From Adiantum capillus-veneris (Eukaryota; Streptophyta; Polypodiopsida; Polypodiales; Pteridaceae), in the NCBI GenBank assembly GCA_014529385.2, contig CM043971.1, positions 52,737,209-52,801,208 of the forward strand: DNA of 64,000 nt, read 5' to 3'. The notes beneath the pieces were generated by a model that worked only from the letters and a program-made list of their open reading frames with translations, ran no database searches and was not told where the DNA came from. This document shows, piece after piece, positions 12,063 to 22,182 of this stretch. Each line of letters opens with the position of its first letter. Position 1 is the stretch's first letter. A program made the position numbers and the translations under genes.

Positions 12063-13699
12063 TGTAATGGAATTTGCCTATTCAATTTGAGAATAGTGGA
12101 ATTTAATGAGAGTACTTTCAAGAAATGATTTTGTGAGTATAGCGGGTAGACATAATTGAAGATAGCAACATAATCATAGCAATTAGTTAACTTGGCATAG
12201 ACAATACTTTTGCAAGAGAGAGAGTTTAGAGAACATGACAACAGTTGAGGACCGGATTTATGTGGAGCCGGTCCCCCCTCCAATAGACATTTGTATTATG
12301 ATTTCTCCCATAAAGAGAGACTTGTTACAATACAGTCTTTGTGTTCCTTGTGACCTAGGTGATGCCATGAAGATGGAAGGCTTCATGCATCACAAACATA
12401 AGATAAACTTGAAGAAAGCTTTAACTATCCCAAGCCTCAGTCCCAAGACCTCAAACACCTTCGAAGGTGGAGAGAGCTAGCAGGGAATGAGGGTAGGGAA
12501 GAGGAAGAAGAAACATTTCATAGGAGAAAGAATTATTTCCTCACTTATCATACTCTTGTTGCTAGCATACATAATATCATAGTAATGAAGAAGAAGGAGA
12601 TGGCAAGCGTAAGCATTGAAGCATGGCTCTTGGTTGGATTTGCACTCTATAGCCAAGAGTGTTGGTGTAGGCTCTCAACCTCTACTTGCTTGGAGAAGGA
12701 GAGGGAGCTCTTGCACTTTGCATAGTACACCATGAGAGTGCTTGTGAGTGTGTGTGGGTGAGTATATCCCCTAAGCACCCCCCTAGATTGCTTGGGTCGA
12801 CCCCCCCTTGTAGCTCATGCTTGAAGCTCATTGGACCCCTCCAGGCCTAGCCAATCACAGGCAGGAGCCATTACAAGCAACATGGGTAGCCTTGGGACAA
12901 GTGTCCCCCTTTCCCCTTTGAGAGAGAGGACTTGATAAATGCAAAATCAATTAGATAATTCAAGTAATTTATCATTGGACCCCTTTGAAGCCTAGCCAAT
13001 AGGCTTCAAGCAACACATGAAGGTAACATGGGTAGGGACCTGACATGTGTCCTTGCTGCCTCTTCAAGCTGGGGCTTCCCTTGTGAGTGTGAGTGTGTGT
13101 TCTCTCTCTCTCTCTCTAATCCCTAGGAAAAGGGCTCGCCCCCCCTCTTGTAGGGATGCTTTTGACTTTAGGAGCTCAAGCACCTTAGTCATCAAGCATG
13201 ACAAAGCACTTGAAGTAGGGGGTGTTCCCACAAGCATCTCAGGCAAGCTTCTCAAGGCACCTCAAGCACCTTAATCATGCACCAAGTCAAGCACCTCAAG
13301 CATGGAGCCGGTCAAGCACCTCAAGCATCTTAATCAAGCACCTCAAGCATGACAAGCACCTCAAGCAGGACAAGCACCTCAAGCACGACAAGCACCTTGA
13401 GCTTGGGCCGGGTTCCCACCTCAAGCTCAGCCCTAGCTTACCTAAGGTCAAAGGACTTTTACACACATTATTGGAGGTCTTCAATGAAGCTAACCCTAAG
13501 GTCTTATGCTCCATTGGATAGCCTTGCTCTTCATAGACCATCTCCCATTTGGGCCCCTTTACTATTGGCCCCGTGTTGAGATAGATCTATAAGCACATAT
13601 CTATATCTTAACACTTGTTCCCGTTTATTCTCCCACATTAAGTGATCAATTTAATATGAGAAAATCATTTGGGTTGGTTAGATATTAGATTTTATGACA
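12063..13699 (-). repeat. 3' LTR of the gypsy element, in inverted orientation
   Basis: Near-identical to 4585-6227 when read on the minus strand: it starts TGTCATAA at 13699 and ends CATTACA at 12063. It is preceded on that strand by the element's polypurine tract (AAGAGAGAGGTAA, about 13701-13713). The matching target duplications argue for an inversion after insertion, not for two separate elements. Confidence 0.85.
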
Positions 13700-14103
13700 T
13701 TACCTCTCTCTTGAAATCGTAGTCGTCCTCGACTATGAGGTAGAAGAGGTAAAGGCTTAGTCATTAGTCAATCGTACTTAGCGGGTAGAGGATCCCTTTT
13801 TTACCCTACGACATCTTTCCAAGATGGATGACTAATCCATTTGGTGCTTGGGAGACATAGCTGCCGCAAGCATGTCTGCTCTTTAGTCCATTTCATTCTC
13901 CCAAAGTAGAGTGACAAATTCTACTTGGTGTTTGAGAGACGTCGTCATCACAAACATGATTCTAAGCATGCATACTAGTTAAATTTGTGCACAATTAAAA
14001 AGAGGATTAGTCTTATAAGGCAAAAACATGAGTCATTAAAAGAGAGTTGTACATTTGCTTACTCTAATGTAGCATTGTAAGCATTGAGAAGGTTCATACT
14101 ATC
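13700..14103 (-). other. Inverted 3' end of the gypsy element: last codons, 3' UTR and polypurine tract
   Basis: On the minus strand, position 14103 resumes the pol frame exactly where 11378 stops, reading DSMNLLNAYNATLE then TAA. The sister element around 29070-29115 ends the same way (DNLNLVNAYNASLE, stop). The rest resembles 29116-29440, including the conserved stretch before the LTR and the polypurine tract. Confidence 0.8.
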
Positions 14104-14342
14104 CTTTATTGTATGCCTATTTCAGACGGCTAATGTTTCTGCCAAGCTACCATCTCCAAACCTTCGAAGAAGCATTTTACACAGGCTTTTTCATGTACGA
14201 GTCCAAAATTTTTGGCCCATTAATGGCAAGCGAGTCTATGCGATATGATGCGTTTCTACATCAAATCAACCAAGAAGGACGAAAACGACACTGAAGACAA
14301 AGACGATCATGTCGTGGTAGACATGAATTAGGAGGGGGGGAG
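14104..14342 (+). pseudogene. 3' tail of an unidentified retroelement with polypurine tract
   Basis: A short open frame (14109-14294) and an overlapping Lys/Asp-rich frame ending at the TAG near 14330 precede a purine run, AGGAGGGGGGAG. That run directly abuts a TGTTGG LTR start. The position suggests the end of a polyprotein. The family cannot be told. Confidence 0.35.
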
Positions 14343-14812
14343 TGTTGGAGCCCCATTTGTCCAACTTTTGTAATGAGCCCATCTTGTAAAGCATATCAAA
14401 TTCCCATTTTTATGTCAAAGACGTCTTATCATTTTGATCCACTTGTCTGGGTTATGTAAAGATTAATCAGTCAGTCAGGACCCATATTTGTTCCCACTTT
14501 GTAATTATGAGGAAGAGAACCCATGTACATTTTTGAGCTAAGGTGACTCAAGTATAAAGGTCACCTTAGAACCATTTGGACGATAACATTTTTTGATTAT
14601 TAATCCTGTGTCGTACAAGTCTGAGAGAGAGAGAGAGTGAGTATGTCTTATCCTCTTCGCTACGCGTTTCTCCCTCACCGGATTCACGATGTGACCACAT
14701 CATCGCGGTAGTCTCTCCGAGAGCTACACGCCCACGCCCACGCATTCATATTTTCGAGCTGTTCGCGATCAATCCTTCATCGAGCTTGTTTTGCTTGTAA
14801 GTAACACAAACA
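14343..14812 (+). repeat. Probable LTR (~470 bp)
   Basis: It starts TGTTGGAGCC right after a polypurine tract. A plausible end is AACACAAACA near 14812. It contains a GA run (about 14622-14637). No second copy is present in the window, so the right end is a guess. Confidence 0.45.
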
Positions 14813-15328
14813 GTGTCTGTTTTCAACAACAAGTGCTCTATGGAAAGATAAAGAGATTAGCTACACATAGATATTCATAGACTTAGGTTTCGCCCACTTT
14901 TGGATTATGACCCATGAGTCTATCACGACTATAATGGAGATAACTCGGGTTCAAATCTGGTGAGATTAGACTTATAGGTAAGTATATCCTATGGAGAGGA
15001 TGGTGCCTAGTAAGTTTGATGCGATTCCGAGTTCATTGGAAGTGTAAACGGTGTTGTGAGCATTTAGGGATAGAGTGGGTTGCATTCTACCAAGGTTAGT
15101 GATTGATGCATCATGAAAGTGCGTATGTGTAGATTGGTCTCAGCCTGACAAGCTAACGAGATTGCCTATGTGCACCTACGGGTTAGTCGTGTCATCGGAT
15201 GATAAGTATGTTGTTTGTGTTGTACTTGCGAGCATGAACAGGGAAGTAGCTAGGCCCTAAAACAACCACCAAGTGTTGCTATACTTGGTTAATAAACCAT
15301 GTAACACGGGGAGAATTGTTTGATGGTT
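14813..15328. other. No gene seen
   Basis: About 500 bp without a supported reading frame, repeat or RNA. It separates a probable LTR from a gypsy fragment in which the RNase H end is the first recognisable part. Confidence 0.4.
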
Positions 15329-16253
15329 TATAGCTTTGCTTGAGTTTGATTTTACCGTCATAGTGAAGAAAGGAACAACCCACATGCGGGAAGATCATCT
15401 CTCTAGGTTGGTACATGGCGAAGAACCAATTGGGGTTGAGGATGACCTACCTGATGCCTACCTTTTCAATGTGGAAATGGTGCCAAAATGGTCGGAAGAC
15501 ATAGTGCATGTTTTAACATTTGGAATGATTCATGAAGAAGAAGATAAGAATTTGGCAAAATCTATCGTTATGCAAGCCAGAAACTACCAAATGATTTCGA
15601 GGCACTTGTATCATTTTGGATCGGACCAAATTCTAAGGTTGTGCTTAATCCCTCATATTTGCAGGAGGCACACACTAAATTATTAGGTCTGCATTGCTCG
15701 ATGCAACAGACTTATCAGCGGTTGAAACGACTTGGAGTGTTTTGGCCATACATGAAGCAATATGTTAATGCATATGTTAACAATTGTGCTTTTTGTCAGC
15801 TCAAACCAAGGCTATGGTTATGCAAGCCAGGAACTACCAAATGATTTCAAGGCACTTGTATCATTTTGGATCGGACCAAATTCTAAGGTTGTGCTTAATC
15901 CCTCATATTTGTAGGAGGCACACACTAAATTATTAGGTCTGCATTGCTCGATGCAACAGACTTATCAGCGGTTGAAACAACTTGATGTGTTTTGGCCATA
16001 CATGAAGCAATATGTTAATGCATATGTTAACAATTGTGCTTTTTGTCAGCTCAAACCACCTGTGGATTATGCCACATGCTACCAAGTAACACTAGCACCA
16101 AAGTGGAGTCAATATCTAATTGACTATCTAACAACAAGGGTATTTTTGGAAGGAATGTCAAAATCACGCATGGGAGCCATAGAAACTGAGGCGCGGGACT
16201 ATAGCTTGATAGGAGATCAATTATATAAACGTTGCACGGATAATGAGCTATGA
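15329..16253 (+). pseudogene. Ty3/gypsy fragment: end of RNase H and integrase zinc finger
   Basis: The reading starts with the family's LLEFDFTV..KKG signature and the ADHLSRL-type motif (here EDHLSRL). It continues with LPDAYLF and an HHCC integrase finger (Y..H.C..Q....L...G.FWP..., ending NNCAFCQL). The finger-encoding segment is present twice because of a 250-bp tandem duplication. A further piece (16060-16253) ends in a stop. There is no integrase core on this strand, so it is a dead fragment. Confidence 0.75.
15562..16060 (+). repeat. 250-bp tandem direct duplication over the integrase zinc finger
   Basis: The segment from about 15562 to 15810 recurs 250 bp downstream with a few substitutions (for example AAACTACC against GAACTACC, and GGAGTG against GATGTG). 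The change is 250 nt, so the reading frame shifts between the copies. Confidence 0.85.
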
Positions 16254-16439
16254 ATGTGTGCTACTTTACTACAAATGGATCCATTCCTCGCTTTTTAAGA
16301 TTTGGTGCATGTTGTTTTAGGGTGTAAATCAAAACATAATCCCCTATCTGAATTTCCTTTGGTTTCACATGTGTCAAATAATTCTTTTTGGCATCTTTTT
16401 AACGCAAATAAGGCTGCTATTGTTTGTAAATGAAGCTCC

Positions 16440-17420
16440 CCTTAATTTTATAGCTCATCTAGACTCTCGGATAACTCACCGTCCACTCCAAATGCTTGGC
16501 AATTCGTAACGTTGGGAGTAAAAATTCAATGGGTAGAATAGCGTTCAAACCAAAAACAAGATTAAATGGTGTTGTGTGCAACTTTGGTTTGTAGGCTACT
16601 CTATAAGCCCATAACGCCAAATGTAACTTCTGATCCCAATCCATTCTCGATTCACTCACAATCTTTGTCAATACTGTGCACAATGTCTTGTTTGTGGCCT
16701 CGGCTTGTCCATTAGCTTGTGGATGATAGGGTGCCCACTTCCTATGAATGATCATGAATTCATCCAAAACCACCTCATTCAAGAAGTGTGTTCCCCTGTC
16801 AATCACAATTTCTAGGGGCAACCCATATCTTACTATGACAAATTCATAAAGGAATTGTGTCGTAGTCCTAGCATCTGCCTATTGCCTTGGCCCTGACCAC
16901 TTTGTGAGATAGTTTGTTGCCACAGTGATATATTGAGCATGTGACCTATAAGCTGGAGGGTTAATAGGACCCACAAAGTCTATCCCCCACCTAGCAAAAG
17001 CTGTTTGTGCCCATCATAGGCCGCAATGGCATCTCATCTTTTCTTATAGGAGTTTTAGTGCATTGACATTCCCCACATCTCCTAACAAACTCCTCTGTAT
17101 CTTGTGACAATGTTGGCCACCATATTCTTGCAGTTTGTATGATCATTGTTGTTCTTACTGCTGAAAAATGACCCCCTGCCACTCTCTTATGAGCTTGGTC
17201 TAGGAGTAGAATATACTCTGATTCCGTAAGGGCAGCAGAATTACAACTTCTAATTGCAAAGAAAATCTACCACACAAATGAGGTAAACACAGGAAACCAC
17301 GCCGATAAATGCCAATAAGCATATTGCATATACCCTTCTCTTGCACTGCATGAATGTTTTTCAATGCATTGACTGTGTATGTATAATAGGGCCACATTAC
17401 AAGGCTAGGCATTAGCACAG
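16440..17420 (-). pseudogene. Ty3/gypsy integrase fragment, minus strand
   Basis: From right to left it shows an EYILLLDQAHKRVAGGHF stretch, an HHCC finger (RRCGECQCTK), and an integrase core with DRGTHF (second catalytic Asp) and HPQANGQAEATNK (catalytic Glu). It then reads WAYR and ends in TPF.LV.G. The frame changes between 16991 and 16821. It lies tail-to-tail with the plus-strand RNase H/finger fragment, so the two come from separate copies or a rearranged one. Confidence 0.75.
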
Positions 17421-18562
17421 ATTTTCAGCCCATGCACTGCACATACCCCGAGGCGATACCATGTCGTTCGGGAGGACTCCGACTAGGAGGGGGGAGGCAT
17501 TCTCAATGCGGACCCAGTGACCGTTAAACGCAGAAAAAGGGCATTGTTTTTGACAATTTTGGGGGTTTTATGTTTAATTGCGAGATTTTCTTGACTAACC
17601 CAGGTGTATAGCATAAAGCTACAGATATATGAGGCCAAATGCCAAAAATAGGCCTCTAGGTGTGTGCACTAAAAGTTATCGTTAGAGCATCAGCTTTGTG
17701 AACCAATAACTCATCACTTAAGAGGGTATGATACCTACTCTTACTCCTAATGCACAAACAATTGTTTTTCAAAAAATCAATTGTAGAAAAAACTTCTTCA
17801 AAAATCTGAAATTTTTGTTTTTCTTGGACTTTTGATGAGTCAATGCACTACATTATTGGTGCTTGACAAGTCACACTAACTCCCTATCTATGTGGAGACA
17901 TCAAGACACTTTCAACTCTCCAACAAAGACTAAAAAGAGAAAATCTATGACTATTTTTGAAAAATACAATGTAATGGTCTCTTTCCTACTAGTTTAGATC
18001 AGTTGTCCCTAGCAGCGGTACCAAAGTTGACATATATGCCACGAGTGGACATTGCATACAATGAGAATTCAAAACAACATATTTTGTCAACCGAGGGTGA
18101 AGTCGACCCGACTTGGCCTCTTTCCTACTTGTTTAAGTCGCCTCATCCCCAACAACTTTGCGTATGCTGGCAGCAGATATGCTGCCAGTAGATGTTGCAT
18201 ACAATGAGAACTTGGACCAACATACTTTGTTAATACAAGAGTGAAGCCAACTTGACATGCAAGGATAGGGAAACTCTCGACATCTCCACTCTAGAAAATC
18301 CTATCACCAAATGGTAACCTAGAGCCAGTATGTGCGTACAGTTTCAAAAAAACAACTCAATGTAGGATAATTCAAGATTCTCCAAGCCAAAACCTTCTAG
18401 TAATGTATAGATTGGATCTGCATGAAATAGAATCTAGATGTATCAGTTCTGCTAGAAATCGGAAATGACAGTGAGACGGCTATGTGTGTGTGTGTGCACG
18501 CACGTAGGCATGAGTTCATGATGTCAAGCAAGGCGTGCTCTCTTCTCTCCTTCTGTTTCGAA

Positions 18563-18565
<3 letters not shown>
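17421..18565. other. No gene seen
   Basis: No supported reading frame. Two loosely similar ~110-bp stretches near 18020-18110 and 18170-18260 share words such as TTGCATACAATGAGAA and may be a decayed duplication. A short TG run is at 18484-18496. Confidence 0.4.

Positions 18566-18623
<58 letters not shown>
18566..18623 (+). repeat. (CT)n microsatellite
   Basis: About 29 uninterrupted CT units. It creates artificial poly-Ser-Leu and poly-Arg-Glu open frames, which are not genes. Confidence 0.95.
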
Positions 18624-18626
<3 letters not shown>

Positions 18627-19236
18627 CTGCTCAGCCTATCAGGTCAAGAACTTCTTCGTCTCTGTCGTGCGAGCCAACCTTGGTTTTGGTTGGTTGTTGG
18701 GGGGAGGAATCTCCCTATCAAAATGTTTTTTTGAAAGTTGAACCAGATACCTAAAATCGATCCACGAGCTAAAATCTTCTCATCCAAGCACCCAAATCAC
18801 ACAAGAGCATAAGCTATTCTAACCATGAGGAATGCTAGAAGTGAAGTCTGATTGCTCAAACCCAAGATAGGTTGACCAATCTCTACAAAAATCTGCTTAA
18901 AACTCACCGTTAATAGCTCTAGAGTGTAAAGCTCAATCAAAACATCACATGCTATGCTCAAAATCCCAATGCAACAATTCTACGTGACATAATGAGCTAA
19001 AAACACTCATATGTGAGAGATTTACATAGACATATTACAAAAAGCACAATCCATAAAACTGAGAACTAAAAGCATCATTGCGTCGAGAAAAACAAGAGGA
19101 AATATGGGCTCTCATTACTTTAACATAAGATGAAGATACAAGGTGATGCCTCCATCTACACACAAGAAGTTTTGGACAAATTCTCACAATAATTCCCACA
19201 TTATGACTTACCTCAACATCAGGAGCTTCTGTGAGG

Positions 19237-19346
19237 GAGGCACAACATACCTAGCTAGGTACGATTGGGGGCAGGGGACCGCCGGCCCGGGGGGGGGGCA
19301 ATGGTCCCTTGCCTCCAATCATACCTAGCTAGGTATGCGGTGCCTC
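19237..19346. repeat. 110-bp foldback (hairpin) element
   Basis: The left arm (19237-19280) and right arm (19303-19346) are reverse complements with about 5 mismatches in 44. They are separated by a 22-bp G/C-rich loop containing a run of ten G. Each arm contains the self-complementary TACCTAGCTAGGTA. It resembles a MITE-like foldback, but I found no convincing target duplication. Confidence 0.8.
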
Positions 19347-19789
19347 TTGAATAGAAGTTCATGATGTTATGTATTGTATGAAAAACACTGAAAAAGGCTC
19401 CCTTTTCCTACATGAGAAAATTTCTAAATCTTCTTGTGACAGAAGTGGAGGCTCTGCAAGAGTCGTGAAACTTCCCGAATAATAATCCTTACGTCTCTTA
19501 AAAAATTCTCTCAAATTGACTTCTAAAAATCTTTTAAATCTCTTAAAAAGAATTTTGGCCTTCTTATTAGTCTAGTTCTCACTTTTAGAGCTCCACAGAA
19601 TTTCCAATAGCATGCCTAATTATTAGTGGTTGGGCTTTGCACCTTTTGTGGAGAAAAGCCTGTAAAGTTCCAAATCAAATTTTAGAATGAGCATTACTTG
19701 TATTTAGGAATGGAATGCTTTCTTCTTTTCAATTATTTGGGGCAAGGAAAATGCTTTGTAGTCTACCAAGTCTATGAGGTATCCAGATC

Positions 19790-20088
19790 ACTTCCCTCTA
19801 GATCCAAAGTTTTGCTCTAGAACTTGCCAAGCTTTTCGTGCATGCTGACACTTGTCAATGACGTGTATGTAGTTGTTGTGCAGGAATGTGATGATGATGC
19901 CTAAAGCCTGCTTGTACACTCATTGTGGATGTGGATACTCTAGTTTGTACTCCATCGGTCTCAACTTGTTTCCCTAAAGGTTTTTTCACGACTGACCATA
20001 ATCCCTTCTTCATGAGATAGCCCCTAAGGTTGGTATGCCAGGTGTGAAACCCTTCCCCACTGAATTTGTCAATCCCTTTCTCACCCAT
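19790..20088 (-). pseudogene. Ty1/copia gag N-terminal fragment
   Basis: The minus-strand reading has the copia gag signature KFSGEGFHTWHTNLRGYLMKKGLW.VV. It is followed, after a frame change, by a helix of the form HARKAWQVLEQNFGS. Both are hallmarks of the gag polyprotein (UBN2/DUF4219-like) region. Nothing else of a copia element adjoins it. Confidence 0.65.
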
Positions 20089-20694
20089 TGTGCTAATGAA
20101 GGGGTCTTAGTGATCTTTTTAGGAGACTCTCCAAAAAAAAGATGCACCAGTGTCTACCTTTCCACAAGGGCACAATTAGAAATCGTCTCTATAAGAAAAT
20201 CAAGTCATACATTGCGTGCATGGTGCTATTAGCGGTGATTTCGACTTGTAGTTTTGAAGAAGCATAAAGCTCGTGGGATGATAGTTTAAGATCTTGAAGC
20301 AATAAAAAAACTTCAAGCCAAAAAAGTTGAGTTGTGACCCTCTGGCATTTGTTGAAAGGCTCCTCTTCACAAATTGAAGATACTCCTCACAAAAGATAGG
20401 ACTGAGAGAGGGAGTTAGGCTCGATGTGTTTACTTGATGGGAATGGGATGTAAAAAGGTTTAAGCTATATTCTATTCTTTTGTTTTTTTCTTCTTCAACA
20501 AAATTAAAGCCAGAAAAGAAACAATGAAAAATTGTTGAAATCATGCAGGCCAGGTGGAATATCGTGCACAGAGAGAGAAAATCCAAGTGTGCTTGGTGAT
20601 GTGAAGCCGCAAAGTGTGTGGTCATTGGTTGTGCAGCAAAGAGGCCGCGAGGGCTCGGGTCCTTGGACTGAAGTCTGAGTGTGGCCACCTGTGT
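20089..20694. other. No gene seen
   Basis: The 162-codon minus-strand frame at 20200-20688 shows no motif, has a composition like translated non-coding DNA, and is overlapped by another frame. I do not call it a gene. Confidence 0.4.
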
Positions 20695-21094
20695 TCAATG
20701 AGAATTGAGCGCAGGTGACAAACACAGGGAGTGGATCTCCCGGCTACATGGACCCCCGCCTACAGACAACCACCCGACCATAGCCACCATCCGATAGCTC
20801 CCCCGTGTTGGGGTCAGTGTCCGAGGACCTAAGCGTGCACCTGTAAGACCGAGCATCCCATACCACCCAGTCTCACGTCCTCGAGGTGACCTCGCGCACT
20901 CCTAGCCTCGCGGGCTAACCACAGATACTCTGCCAGTGGGGGTCGATAACTGCAAATGAGGCCTTGGCCTCACTTTTATAATAATGTCCGGCCACACTGG
21001 CCAGGTTCACACTACATCTGCTCGAACACTGGACGCCCATCCCGACGGCGTCTAGGCTAGATCTCCTCTCCTGTGAGCGGGATATAACATACTT
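20695..21094 (-). repeat. Probable 3' LTR (~400 bp) of the minus-strand gypsy fragment
   Basis: On the minus strand a purine run (TTAAGGGGGGAAG, about 21096-21108) precedes TGTTATATCCC at 21094. A plausible end is ATTGAACA at 20695. The stretch is G/C-rich compared with its surroundings. There is no second LTR copy in the window. Confidence 0.55.
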
Positions 21095-21139
21095 CCCCCC
21101 TTAAGAACCATTGATGTCCTCATCAATAAAGTGGGGATA

Positions 21140-22106
21140 CTAAGCTTTCAAAGCTCTAACTGATTCCCAAGTAGCGAACCTTTCAGATTGACCCTTCCAT
21201 TTAATTAAGTACTCGTCATAAGCCTTTTGGCGCGAATGACGGGTACAATGATTTAAAATTGTCTCTGGTTCTCGAGGAATATACTCAGTTTGCATATCTT
21301 GCCATACATTTTCCTCAATAGGCACAACAATGTGGGCTTCGCCCAATTTTACTCTAAGGCGACTGACATGAAGCACTGGATGTACACTAACATTCGAAGG
21401 AAGAGCTAGCTTATAGGCAACTTGGCCAATTTTCTTTGTGACCAAGAATGGACCACAAAATCTAGCTGAAAGCTTATAATGCTTTCCTGTTCGCATGGTC
21501 TTGGAATCCTTGGGTATCTTCGAATAGACCCATTGTCCCACCTCTAGACCTTTTGATTAGCATAAGTAGTGACTCGATCACGAGCCGTTCTTATACTATC
21601 CTTAGCCAATTCGAGCATTTCTTGCATGTCATATAGGAAATCACAATCTTGGCATTCCTTGACTTTATCTAAGCCAATAGCAATCGCGGATTTAGGCTCA
21701 AATCCATACATCAACATGAATGGGTTGAATCCAGTAGTAGAATGCTTGCTACTATTATAGGCAAACTCTAATTGTGGAAGATACCTTTCCCAATCAGACT
21801 GCCTGTGAGAGACATAGGCTCTCAACATGTCCTCTAACATCTGATTCATCCTCTTAGTTTGTCCGTCGGACTCAGGATGGTCAGAAGATGACATAGTCAA
21901 CTTCGTCTAAAGATGAGCAAACACATCTCGCCAAAATCGGCCAGTGAACTCGGTATCTCGATCACTGACAATATCCTCTAGCAAACCGTACAACTTATAA
22001 AACTGATTGAATCAACAAATAAAACCGCCATTTCATGGCTTTTTACTGTCGACTTCGTTGGTATAAAGTTTGCCATTTTCGTAAGTCTATCGACCACAAC
22101 CCAAAT
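21140..22106 (-). pseudogene. Ty3/gypsy chromovirus fragment: integrase core to chromodomain
   Basis: The minus-strand reading starts inside the integrase core (VVVDRLTKMANFIP near 22100). It is broken around 21900-22000, resumes at SDHPESDGQTKRMNQ with the catalytic Glu replaced by Lys in that motif, and continues through WERYLPQLEFAYN and the GPF..K.IG..AYKL module. It ends in a chromodomain-like end (YDEYLIKWKG...ATWE, about 21150-21240). The 5' boundary at about 22106 abuts unrelated plus-strand sequence. Confidence 0.8.
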
Positions 22107-22182
22107 GGCGACCACGGTGGCTAGAGCTGAGGCTCGTTGATTGGAACTCTCTTCTCCCAGTTGGAAGTTCTCAGCTATAGCA

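Noticed and set aside
4585-13699. Two separate gypsy elements in head-to-head orientation
   Set aside because: Shared target duplication GCAGA and the exact complementarity of the pol breakpoints favour one element with an inversion.
18000-18260. Direct repeat around TTGCATACAATGAGAA
   Set aside because: Similarity is partial and broken; could be chance or an old duplication, with no further support.
20200-20688. 162-codon minus-strand frame
   Set aside because: No motif, overlaps another frame, and composition resembles random translation.
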